Assembly (NCBI GenBank): GCA_002163155.1
Contig: MAAO01000006.1
Span: 496,001 to 560,000, forward strand
Source of the DNA: Halobacteriovorax marinus
GTDB lineage: Bacteria > Bdellovibrionota > Bacteriovoracia > Bacteriovoracales > Bacteriovoracaceae
DNA: 64,000 bases
Reading direction: 5' to 3'
This document shows positions 1-7,526 of this stretch, in pieces. The notes below the pieces were generated by a model. That model was given only the letters and a program-made list of their open reading frames with translations. It searched no databases and was not told the DNA's origin. Both the position numbers and the translations under genes were made by a program. Within the stretch, counting starts at the first letter, position 1, and each line of letters starts with the position of its first letter.

Positions 1-2801
1 TAGAGCACGACATTATTTCCTGCATTGGTTGCCGCTACATAATTGAAGAGGTTACCAGTTCTAGCTCCAGACATTGAAATTCTTGTCATAAGGGCCGAAG
101 CAAAAATATTAGTATCAGTTGCAGGTGATGAAGGAGCTCCACCAGTCGCGAGTGATGTGATGTCGTAAAAACCTGTTGCTGTGTCTCTATTTAAAATAAC
201 GATTTCAGCATTGGCCTCATCGTAAGTAGAGTAGAGGTCACTTGAGTCGGTAGCGATAGTTGAAACACTTGAAAGAGTGGTTCCACCTGCAGTTGCGACA
301 GTTTGATATCTAAATGAAATATTATTTGAATTATTAAAATCTATGTAAGGGAGAAACCATCTCGTTCCATCTGTTGAGATGGATCCAATTTTATTTGTCA
401 CGATGTTGATATCAAAAGTATCAATGGTAGCGAGTGTTGCTCTATCAACTCTTCTTACACGCATAACGGAAGTGGGAGTGACAAAGAAGTCTGCTTCTTC
501 AATTCTATAAGCAATATAGATAAAAGTGGCATCACCGACAACACTTATATCGTAGGGAACTTCCAATACGTTTGCCGTGGCAACGTCAGTGACAAATGTT
601 CCAGTTGTGGCGCCAACGGTGTAAGCACCAGTGGCTGCATTATAAGTATTGTGTGAAATATTGATATTATTAGTCGCACTTGTAACGATGTATTGATTAA
701 CTCCATCCATCCAAGTTGCGTGAGCAGCTGAGCTTGTGGCCACTGCTTGTTTGTCTGATTCTACGACAGTTGTGAAGCTATTGCCTGAACCAGTCCAAGT
801 TCCACCAGTTAAGCCAGTACAATCGGCAGGGTTTCCAAAGCCATCATCACCAACACAAAGTCTAAGACAAACAACAGCACCATCTGCAATTGTTCCTACA
901 TCTGGAGACCAAGTTAAAGTCGAAGATGTAGCTCCTGTGATATTTGTGTAAGCTGCAACACAAGTTACATTTTTCTGCCATTGGTAAATTATAGTATCAC
1001 CGTCAGCTGTTGAAGCGTCACTAAATACTGCTCCAGGAGAAATGCTGATTCCTGTTCCTTCTGAAATGAAGTTATCTGAAAGATAGGCGGGAGAAGGGGT
1101 AGCCGCTCCCATTGTTGGTGTTGGATTATCATTTGTAATTGTTATAGCAACAATATTTGAAGTAGAAGTTGCCGCTGCTGTATCGGGAGAGTCCGTAACG
1201 GTAACTCTAAAGTTAACTGCAGAAGTCGCTGCTCCCACAACTGCTGTTTGCGGAATAGTAAAACTAGCTGAAGTAGTAGCTACTGGATCAGTAGTATTTG
1301 ATATAGTGACGACATTACTCACAGATGCAGTAATATAAGTTCCTGCAGTTTGATCTAAGTATTCATAAGTGATTGTGTAATCATCGCGTTCTGCTTCAGA
1401 AACATTTGTTTCAAAGAATATAACGTCGCCTTCTGTTGCCGTATTGATAGCAGTTGTATTGTCCCCAGTATCATAGATATAGGTGTCAGTTCCTTGAGTG
1501 GCACCAGGTCCTGGTGCAAATACATTATTGATTGATGGAGTCGTTGTAATTTCTATGGGCTGTGCTAACCACGAGACAGTGTTAGAAGTTAACAGTGACG
1601 TGTCAGTAACAGTTGCTTGAATTGTATAAACAGTAGAGTCTGGAATGGATCCAGCATCACCAAAAGTACTAAAGGTAACTGTACATTGATATTTACCGGC
1701 CACTAGTGAACCAGATGCTTTTACACAATTAGACATGGTAGCAGCAGTCTTTAAAGGCATTGGAGAAACGCCATCTAAAGGTGAGGAGTTAATAGTAAAA
1801 TTAACAGCCATATTCACATCGACGCTTGGATCTTGATCTTTATCTTCTACAGTAATCGCAAAAATTGCAGCAGAGTTTTGAGTAATTGTAGCGAGTGCTG
1901 TACTTGTTCCTGCATCAATTGAAATAGTAGGAGCAGTATTTACAGGTTCAACACTTACAGTCCATTCAACTCTTGTGACTTCTGGATTAGCAGCGTAAGC
2001 CGTATTGTAAACGACAGCTTTAACTTTATTTGTTGTAGGTGCTCCAGCGAAGCTTACAGTTAAATGATTTGTTGAGTAATCAAATAAACAAGTATCAGTT
2101 CCAATTCCAGCAAAGGGCATTCCTACTGGGAGTGCCGGTGTCATTGGAGTGTCTGTTGCATCAAGAAAAACAACTTTATAATCTGTCACAAGTCCTGGAC
2201 CGAGGGCAGATTGTCTTAAACAGAAATCTTGTCCACCAGCATAGCCAGTGACCACCATTGGTGTTCCTCTTGAGTTGCTTGTTCCATTTGTTGTGAATCC
2301 ACCTGAATTAAAAACGGTGGCATTTATGGCATGATAAGTTGTGGCAGCGGGACTACTTGTTACAGCAAATCCTGTGAATGCTGGAGTAGGTACGTCTAAG
2401 CTCCAAGTGGCGGAATCATAAACTAATCCAGCTCCATCACTTATTTCTAAGTAAACAACATAAATTCCAACGCCCAAAGCGGCAGGATTTAAATTTAGAG
2501 GTGCAACACTATTTAGAGTTGTTCCCTGCGAGACTCCACCAAGAAACCATTCTGATGTATAGGTAAACGAATCAGGATTGGAAATGGTTGAAGAAAAAAT
2601 TAAACTTGTTATTGAAAGATCAGTTGTTGTTGTAAGAGGTAGAGTAGTAGCAGGTGTAGGTACTAAAATTTGTGGATTAACAGGAGTGGATGCTCCAGCA
2701 CTAACGGCTGCAGAATCTTTCGACTTATCTCCACCTACGTCTCCGGCGACGCAACTGTAAAAGAGAGTGAATAGTAGTACATAATTAATAATTTTTTTCA
2801 T
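1..2801 (-). CDS. Very large secreted lipoprotein with Ig/cadherin-like repeats (partial, 3' end off the window)
   Basis: An uninterrupted reading frame runs leftward from ATG 2801 to the window edge (933 codons seen). The N-terminus is a lipoprotein signal: KK, a hydrophobic stretch, then FYSC with Cys17 as the likely lipidated residue, followed by a GDVGGD linker. The rest is Ser/Thr/Ala/Asn-rich with beta-sandwich-like wording; segments such as EPVNTAPTISID look like starts of tandem Ig- or cadherin-like domains. Near residues 650-700 there is a Cys-containing WSPDVG...CLRLCVGDD module. A GGAAA ribosome-binding sequence precedes the start. Probably an outer-membrane-anchored adhesin or surface protein; the ligand is unknown. 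The C-terminus is not visible. Confidence 0.8.
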   Translation of the reverse strand, partial: MKKIINYVLLFTLFYSCVAGDVGGDKSKDSAAVSAGASTPVNPQILVPTPATTLPLTTTTDLSITSLIFSSTISNPDSFTYTSEWFLGGVSQGTTLNSVAPLNLNPAALGVGIYVVYLEISDGAGLVYDSATWSLDVPTPAFTGFAVTSSPAATTYHAINATVFNSGGFTTNGTSNSRGTPMVVTGYAGGQDFCLRQSALGPGLVTDYKVVFLDATDTPMTPALPVGMPFAGIGTDTCLFDYSTNHLTVSFAGAPTTNKVKAVVYNTAYAANPEVTRVEWTVSVEPVNTAPTISIDAGTSTALATITQNSAAIFAITVEDKDQDPSVDVNMAVNFTINSSPLDGVSPMPLKTAATMSNCVKASGSLVAGKYQCTVTFSTFGDAGSIPDSTVYTIQATVTDTSLLTSNTVSWLAQPIEITTTPSINNVFAPGPGATQGTDTYIYDTGDNTTAINTATEGDVIFFETNVSEAERDDYTITYEYLDQTAGTYITASVSNVVTISNTTDPVATTSASFTIPQTAVVGAATSAVNFRVTVTDSPDTAAATSTSNIVAITITNDNPTPTMGAATPSPAYLSDNFISEGTGISISPGAVFSDASTADGDTIIYQWQKNVTCVAAYTNITGATSSTLTWSPDVGTIADGAVVCLRLCVGDDGFGNPADCTGLTGGTWTGSGNSFTTVVESDKQAVATSSAAHATWMDGVNQYIVTSATNNINISHNTYNAATGAYTVGATTGTFVTDVATANVLEVPYDISVVGDATFIYIAYRIEEADFFVTPTSVMRVRRVDRATLATIDTFDINIVTNKIGSISTDGTRWFLPYIDFNNSNNISFRYQTVATAGGTTLSSVSTIATDSSDLYSTYDEANAEIVILNRDTATGFYDITSLATGGAPSSPATDTNIFASALMTRISMSGARTGNLFNYVAATNAGNNVVL

Positions 2802-3066
2802 AATTTCCAAAAAACACCTTTTCTCAATTACTTGTCGGACAAATATACTTTTGTCTTGAATTGTTCTGTTTATTTTAGCGAAAAACTTGATGGAATAGGG
2901 ACGTGAAGTGGTGAGAAGTGTTTAGTTCTAGGGTGTTAAGTGAGGAAATAGGGCTTTTGGTGAGTTTTATTTAATGGATAAATATTGTGAAAGTGACCAG
3001 ATTTTCTGTCAAAAATGGATTTATTGGTGTTGTAGAAGTTAATTCACTTACAAACTTAAATGGGCA

Positions 3067-3480
3067 TCAAAGCCTAGAATTAAGCTCTTCAACTAAATCC
3101 AATTCTTTAATCTCTTTTAAGAGTTCGCGTTCACGGTTTCTAAGAGAGAGTAATTCAGAGACCGGGTCATTGCTGGAGGAGTTAAATTTTTCTTTGGCAA
3201 AGTTTCTAAGCGCCGAGTTGATTAAACTGCTAAAGCCAGCACCAGAGCTTTTGCATATACTTTCATACATTCTAAAAACATCATCATCAAAAATAACGTG
3301 CTTTCGATGTTTTTCTTTTTTTATAAGTTCCGGAAAAATATGATCAAATGAATTTTGAAGATCTACTTGCAGGGAACTAGAATCAATTGAACTTTCTTTA
3401 GGATCAACATTTGTTCCCCCTTTGTACTTATCAAAGTCTCCCATGGCCTTTTTTAGAATATCTTTCTTTGCTCTAGTCAT
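3067..3480 (-). CDS. Ribbon-helix-helix (BrnA-like) protein, candidate antitoxin
   Basis: 137 aa. The middle (about residues 60-98) reads KHVIFDDDVFRMYES followed by GFSSLINSALRNF. This matches the layout of BrnA-type ribbon-helix-helix antitoxins: a short strand, D-x-D-V, then a G-[FY]-x-x-x-I-N-x-A-L-R helix. The C-terminal 40 residues are charged and probably coiled coil. The start ATG shares one base with the TAA of the upstream gene (TAATG), so the two are translationally coupled. Inference: DNA-binding antitoxin and autorepressor of the pair. No BrnT-like gene is adjacent, so the family call is limited to the RHH motif. Confidence 0.65.
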   Translation of the reverse strand: MTRAKKDILKKAMGDFDKYKGGTNVDPKESSIDSSSLQVDLQNSFDHIFPELIKKEKHRKHVIFDDDVFRMYESICKSSGAGFSSLINSALRNFAKEKFNSSSNDPVSELLSLRNRERELLKEIKELDLVEELNSRL

Positions 3481-3812
3481 TATATCCCTCGGAGTGTTTT
3501 ATAAACTTTCTCAAATAGTTCTAAGTTCTCGATTATGAAATTTAAAACTGCTTCATATTCTCTTCTATCAAATCTTTCGATATTTTCACTTCCCGCTAGC
3601 ACATCTAAATTATCTAGCGCGAGGCTTACTCCGTATTCAGATTTTCCACACTTCTTAATTACATGAAGGTGAGGCCTCGAATGATTTAACTCTTTTCTAA
3701 GTTCAACTCTTAAATTTCCTACTTCTGCCAGAAGAGGAGGGGAGTAAATCATTTCTAAGAAATCACCTTTAACAATGAAGTACTCATTAATTTTAATCGG
3801 TGTCTTAGTCAT
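3480..3812 (-). CDS. DUF4160-like protein, candidate toxin partner
   Basis: 110 aa from ATG 3812. A GTG at 3854 would add 14 residues but has no ribosome-binding site, whereas ATG 3812 is preceded by AGGATAGAG. The segment SRPHLHV, then VSLALDNLDVLAG and a helical tail LNFIIENLELFEK, resembles DUF4160-type small proteins (PPHFHV, then ...G, then helix). It is the first gene of a coupled two-gene unit with the RHH protein. The order and one-base coupling fit toxin-antitoxin modules, but toxicity is inferred. No catalytic site is recognised with certainty. Confidence 0.6.
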   Translation of the reverse strand: MTKTPIKINEYFIVKGDFLEMIYSPPLLAEVGNLRVELRKELNHSRPHLHVIKKCGKSEYGVSLALDNLDVLAGSENIERFDRREYEAVLNFIIENLELFEKVYKTLRGI

Positions 3813-3833
3813 CTCTATCCTATCATGATTATG

Positions 3834-3863
3834 GTCACATCCTAAGTCACACACCTGGTCACA
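3834..3863 (-). promoter_or_regulatory. Three 12-bp-phased TGTGAC direct repeats upstream of the 3812 gene (candidate operator)
   Basis: On the minus strand TGTGAC occurs three times at exactly 12-bp steps (plus-strand GTCACA at 3834, 3846 and 3858). With ATG 3812 as the start the repeats lie 22-51 bp upstream of it, in the leader or promoter region. RHH antitoxins commonly bind short tandem sites with near-helical phasing, so this is a candidate autoregulatory operator. Confidence 0.45.
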
Positions 3864-4065
3864 CTTGTTTTAATGTTTTTGTGAAGTAATTTCAGTGTGT
3901 TGTATCTCTCTGCACCAAAGAACTTAGAAAATAATTATAGATATTGCCAACTTCTCCTTGAATCTTTGAGTGAGCTTTTCATTATTGAACTCTCTAGTTT
4001 CTGGATGGGGCAATTTTTCAGGGGGTGTAAAGGATTGAAATTTGGATGTAATATTGTAATTACAT

Positions 4066-5256
4066 ATGGTTAGATTTGGACTTATTTACTTTATTTTAAT
4101 GACCGCAACTTTTGCTCAAAATGCAAAGGGCGTGTTTAGTATTGTGGTTGAAGGTAACCGCTCTGAATTATCTTATATAAAGAAGAGATCAGAACTTACC
4201 ATGGCGAGAAGTACTAAGTTCTGTCGTGGATCCAAAATGCCCAAGTCACAGGGCGGCTGGAGTTGTAAGAAAACGAAACCGAGAATTAGTAGTTGTGTAC
4301 TTGAATACAAGTGTAAATTTATCAATAAGAAATTTAATCGCATCACTGAGACTCGTCGTCTTAGGGCCTCTTTAAAAGACCTTCCAAAGAGTAGAGGTAA
4401 GTATAAAATTACTCTCATTTCTAAGGATAAGAAGGAAGTGGTCAAACAACTTGGTGGAGCGGCGTTCTTTGCAGCTGCTGCCAAGAAATCAAAAACTGCT
4501 AAGGGTAGTTTTAGTTCACAGAAATTAGCTGCGTCTTCTAAGCGTTATCCCAATCTAAAAAAGAAAACTCCTAGAAAGAAAAGCATCAAACCTAAAACTA
4601 GGGCGCGAGTCGCTAGGAAAGAGGCGATGGAAATAGACGAGGATGAGTTAGAGGAATTAGCTTCTCTTAGAGAAGATGAAACTCAGCTTAAAGAAACTGA
4701 TCCAAATGGTGATGAAGAATGGGTCATCGAAAAAGTTAAAAAGCGTAACGGTAAAGAAGAGTATCAAGTTTATAAGAAAGATGAAAAATATAAGGGATTG
4801 TCTAAAACAAAAAGAGGGAAGAGAAACGATTGGTTAAGTTTCGCTCTTAGTTATGTCGCTGTCTCTGATAGTTTTAAAAATTCTCTTTCAACTTTTGACG
4901 TGTCTTGGACTCCTCAAAAATGGTTCAATGCGGACTGGGGAATGAGAGGGAATCTCGGAGTTCATCAATTTAAAAGTTCTGAAACAGCTACTTTAGCCTC
5001 ACAAACTTTCCTTGTTTATGACATTGGAGTTTTTGGACTCTACCGCTTTGGAAACTTATTTGTCGAATTAGGATTTGGTCTGCAGAAATGGAATGACACT
5101 TTAGGGGAGAGTTATAATACGCTCACTTTTGGTGGCGGTTACTTCTTCGAGTACTATAAATTAGGTTTCATCGATCGCATCCAGGCAAGTTATACAACCG
5201 TTGGTAATGATGCAGCTAATAAGGAAATGAAGCTCTCTATCGGCGCCTCGTTCTAG
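4066..5256 (+). CDS. Secreted protein with basic low-complexity linker and C-terminal outer-membrane beta-barrel-like domain
   Basis: 396 aa. Residues 1-20 look like a signal peptide (LIYFILMTATFAQNAKG). A small N-terminal domain has paired cysteines (C54, C67, C77, C82). Residues 130-215 are a Lys/Arg- then Glu/Asp-rich linker (KKKTPRKKSIKPKTR...). The last 150 residues alternate polar and aromatic residues (NADWGMRGNLGV, FGLYRFGNLFVELGFG) and end in Phe, as outer-membrane barrel strands do. Known families with this layout are not recognised; role unknown, location probably the outer membrane. Confidence 0.7.
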   Translation: MVRFGLIYFILMTATFAQNAKGVFSIVVEGNRSELSYIKKRSELTMARSTKFCRGSKMPKSQGGWSCKKTKPRISSCVLEYKCKFINKKFNRITETRRLRASLKDLPKSRGKYKITLISKDKKEVVKQLGGAAFFAAAAKKSKTAKGSFSSQKLAASSKRYPNLKKKTPRKKSIKPKTRARVARKEAMEIDEDELEELASLREDETQLKETDPNGDEEWVIEKVKKRNGKEEYQVYKKDEKYKGLSKTKRGKRNDWLSFALSYVAVSDSFKNSLSTFDVSWTPQKWFNADWGMRGNLGVHQFKSSETATLASQTFLVYDIGVFGLYRFGNLFVELGFGLQKWNDTLGESYNTLTFGGGYFFEYYKLGFIDRIQASYTTVGNDAANKEMKLSIGASF

Positions 5257-5299
5257 TCAAAATATTTAATTCATTCACACTCTATGTTACAATTTTTCC

Positions 5300-5449
5300 A
5301 TGAAAGAAATTAAGCACTTATTTGCATATTTTAAGAAGAGTAAGAAGTACTATCTCATTCCTCCCATTGTGGTTTTTGTCGTACTCTCTCTCTTTATGAT
5401 GTTGTCGTCCAACTCTGCTGTGGCGCCATTTATCTACACTATTTTTTAA
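5300..5449 (+). CDS. DUF5989-like single-membrane-span peptide
   Basis: 49 aa: ATG 5300, stop TAA 5447-5449. A basic N-terminus (KHLFAYFKKSKKYY) is followed by one hydrophobic helix and the ending APFIYTIF, which matches the DUF5989 pattern (basic start, PI.. helix, PFIYTLF end). It lies 2 bp before the SGNH-like gene and so is probably co-translated. In other bacteria DUF5989 peptides accompany SxtJ and carbamoyltransferase genes; here the partner is an SGNH protein. Function unknown, presumably an inner-membrane accessory. Confidence 0.7.
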   Translation: MKEIKHLFAYFKKSKKYYLIPPIVVFVVLSLFMMLSSNSAVAPFIYTIF

Positions 5450-5451
5450 TT

Positions 5452-6426
5452 ATGAAAAGAAATGAACTTTTAAAAATTTCATTAATTTCTGTGGGACTTC
5501 TCCTTCTGAGTCTTGGTGTTCTCTATAGTATCGGAAGCCAGGATATTCATGAAAAAAAATTAGAAAACCAAGCTAATGTCATGCCATGGGGATTTCCTCT
5601 AAAGGGAACTTTTAACTTTGATATTAAATTAGAAGAAAAGAGCTTTTCCTACTCTTTAAATAAGTTCTACATGCGAGAACTACCTGCCAAAAAATCTGAT
5701 CAACACTTTATCATGGCCGGAGGATCAAATACCTTTGGTCAAAATTTAAGTGTACAAAAAACTCTGTCAGCACGCTTATCCAAAACTAATAAATTTAAGA
5801 ATTATGATCACTATATTGTGGCCTCTCCTGGATGGGGACCTTCCAATGTTCTGGCCTATATGCAAGAGGGACCTTTTAAGGAATTCGTAAAGGAAGAGCA
5901 GGGTACTTTTGTTTTCAACTTTATTCGTCCTCACTTTCACCGGGTGTGTGGACTTGACCAGAGTTTATATTGGAGTAAGGGTGTTCTTCCTAAGTATGAG
6001 TTTGAAAAGAGTGAGTTAAAATATAGAGGACTCTATAGGAATGCTCCTGAGTTTCATTCGTTCTTAGTTCGTACGGGAATTTATAAAATTCTTTTTAACT
6101 TCGTCTCTAAAAAGAGCAAAGTTTTAGATCGAAAAGTTGATAGTAAATGCATAGAGCTCACAGCTGAAGTTTTTAAAGAAATGAAGAAAAGCTATCTCGA
6201 AACTTACAAAAATGGACGCTTTATTGTGTCGCTCTTTCCCACTATGAAGGAAGCTTCAAAGGATGGAATGAAAGAATTATTCAGCCTGCTTAGAAAGAAT
6301 GACATTGAAGTCATAGATTTTAAAAATGACCCTTCTCATTACGGTAAAGAGTATTTCTTTTCTGATGCCCACGTGAATGAACTCTCAAACGCTAAACACG
6401 TAGAACTTCTCTTAAAGAGACTTTAG
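5452..6426 (+). CDS. SGNH/GDSL-like hydrolase, membrane anchored
   Basis: 324 aa. Residues 8-28 form an N-terminal membrane helix, so the bulk is periplasmic. A block-I motif GGSNTFG (about residues 90-96) supplies the candidate nucleophile Ser, and near the C-terminus FSDAHVN resembles the block-V D-x-x-H pair. These fit SGNH-fold esterases or acyl/acetyl-transferase partners. The gene follows the DUF5989-like peptide by 2 bp. Its 3' end overlaps the convergent cytochrome gene by 15 bp. The substrate is unknown; a cell-envelope glycan is a reasonable guess. Confidence 0.7.
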   Translation: MKRNELLKISLISVGLLLLSLGVLYSIGSQDIHEKKLENQANVMPWGFPLKGTFNFDIKLEEKSFSYSLNKFYMRELPAKKSDQHFIMAGGSNTFGQNLSVQKTLSARLSKTNKFKNYDHYIVASPGWGPSNVLAYMQEGPFKEFVKEEQGTFVFNFIRPHFHRVCGLDQSLYWSKGVLPKYEFEKSELKYRGLYRNAPEFHSFLVRTGIYKILFNFVSKKSKVLDRKVDSKCIELTAEVFKEMKKSYLETYKNGRFIVSLFPTMKEASKDGMKELFSLLRKNDIEVIDFKNDPSHYGKEYFFSDAHVNELSNAKHVELLLKRL

Positions 6427-7290
6427 AGCTTTATTTAATTTCTTAGTCTTATCTATTCTGCCATTGGACATTTCTAAACTCTTATTCTTCTTTGTGATAT
6501 ATCTAAGGTAATGCACAATATTTCTAATCCTATCAGTTCTGTGGTCAATCTTGGGTGAGAAAATAGGCATTTTACTTAGAGGATTTATATTACGAGGTTT
6601 TGAAATAAATCTCATGAGTTTCTTATCACTGTAAAATTCAACCAAGCCATTGGAGACTAGCTCTCCTGCTTTCTTCGAACCAAATCCATTAATTGTATGG
6701 CAGGCGAGACAGTGTTTTCTCACATTCTTGTAACCATAACTTATTTTCTTTGAGGCCTTGGGTCCTGGAATAAGGTATTTTGGTGGAAGTCCTGAAATTG
6801 AAAAGCCGGTGACTTGATACGGCCAGTGGCTTCTTCTTCTGGAAGGGACTTTTTCTTTGTCTTCAATCCAGATGAGATAGAAGGGAGAGAGGTCTTTTAA
6901 CTTCTCTCCGTATTCAGTAATAGCGCGAAAAGGAGCAAGGTCTGTCCTCTCAAAGGCCAAGTAAGCTTCTCTCTGTAGAAACTTATAGGTTTCAATAATT
7001 GGTTTGTATTGATCTCTAGTATGGATAGTGAAAGCAAAGCTTGATTTCCAATCTATTTTCTCTGAAAAAGCCTTCTTAAAAACTGCATTAACAGAAAAGG
7101 CATTGTAGGTCTCAGTCTTTCTAGTACTTGGGTTATAAATAGAAACTTGGTGAACTTTAAACAGACTTTTTAGATGCTCTAAAGAGTATATGTTTATAGA
7201 CTCATTGCCTTTCTTAAAGAAGATTCCTCTAGCGGAAGCGAAGAGAGAACTAGAGAGTAGAAGACTTAGGGTAATAAATAAAATTTTCAT
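6412..7290 (-). CDS. Exported c-type cytochrome with molybdopterin-oxidoreductase-like N-terminal domain
   Basis: 292 aa. Signal peptide (LFITLSLLLSSSLFASA). Residues 30-165 resemble the fold outline of sulfite-oxidase/YedY-like domains (VNAVF...FTIHTRDQY...AYLAFERTD...PFYLIWIED), but no clear molybdenum-ligand Cys is visible. A C-terminal haem-c domain has CLACH (about 193-197) and a candidate distal Met in SKMPIF. Likely a periplasmic electron carrier or oxidase subunit. A single gene with its own leader; the 3' end overlaps the SGNH gene. The haem site is certain, the N-terminal domain tentative. Confidence 0.75.
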   Translation of the reverse strand: MKILFITLSLLLSSSLFASARGIFFKKGNESINIYSLEHLKSLFKVHQVSIYNPSTRKTETYNAFSVNAVFKKAFSEKIDWKSSFAFTIHTRDQYKPIIETYKFLQREAYLAFERTDLAPFRAITEYGEKLKDLSPFYLIWIEDKEKVPSRRRSHWPYQVTGFSISGLPPKYLIPGPKASKKISYGYKNVRKHCLACHTINGFGSKKAGELVSNGLVEFYSDKKLMRFISKPRNINPLSKMPIFSPKIDHRTDRIRNIVHYLRYITKKNKSLEMSNGRIDKTKKLNKALKSL

Positions 7291-7311
7291 GGATCAATTA
7301 TAAGAGATAAA

Positions 7312-7386
7312 TGGTGCACCCGACAAGGATTGAACTTGTGACCTTTCCGATGTCAACGGAATGCTCTCCCACTGAGCTACGGGTGC
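7312..7386 (-). tRNA. tRNA-Val (GAC)
   Basis: Cloverleaf on the minus strand: acceptor GCACCCG/CGGGTGC, D-arm GCTC...GAGC, anticodon stem TTCCG/CGGAA with loop TTGACAT (anticodon GAC), T-arm ACAAG-TTCAATC-CTTGT. The 3' ACCA is encoded. 75 nt. Confidence 0.97.
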
Positions 7387-7400
7387 AAATGATTTGATAA

Positions 7401-7429
7401 AATATAAGAAAGATTTAGATATGTGTCAA
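7401..7429 (-). promoter_or_regulatory. Sigma70-type promoter of tRNA-Val
   Basis: On the minus strand TTGACA (7429-7424) and TATATT (7406-7401) are separated by exactly 17 bp. The -10 box ends 14 bp before the mature tRNA 5' end. The -35 is perfect and the -10 matches 5 of 6. Confidence 0.8.
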
Positions 7430-7526
7430 TGTCTGTTTACCGTGCATAGAGTTATGTCTATCTCGATGTATGAATTAACCGATATTTAACTTAAGGAGTT
7501 GCGAAACTTAGGATATATTGTGCCCT

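Noticed and set aside
2987-3343. Plus-strand 118-aa open frame over the candidate antitoxin
   Set aside because: It is the antisense shadow of the coupled minus-strand gene pair; no ribosome-binding site or recognisable motif.
3813-3854. GTG start for the DUF4160-like gene adding 14 residues
   Set aside because: No Shine-Dalgarno before it; ATG 3812 has AGGATAGAG, and the extra region is the phased repeat array.
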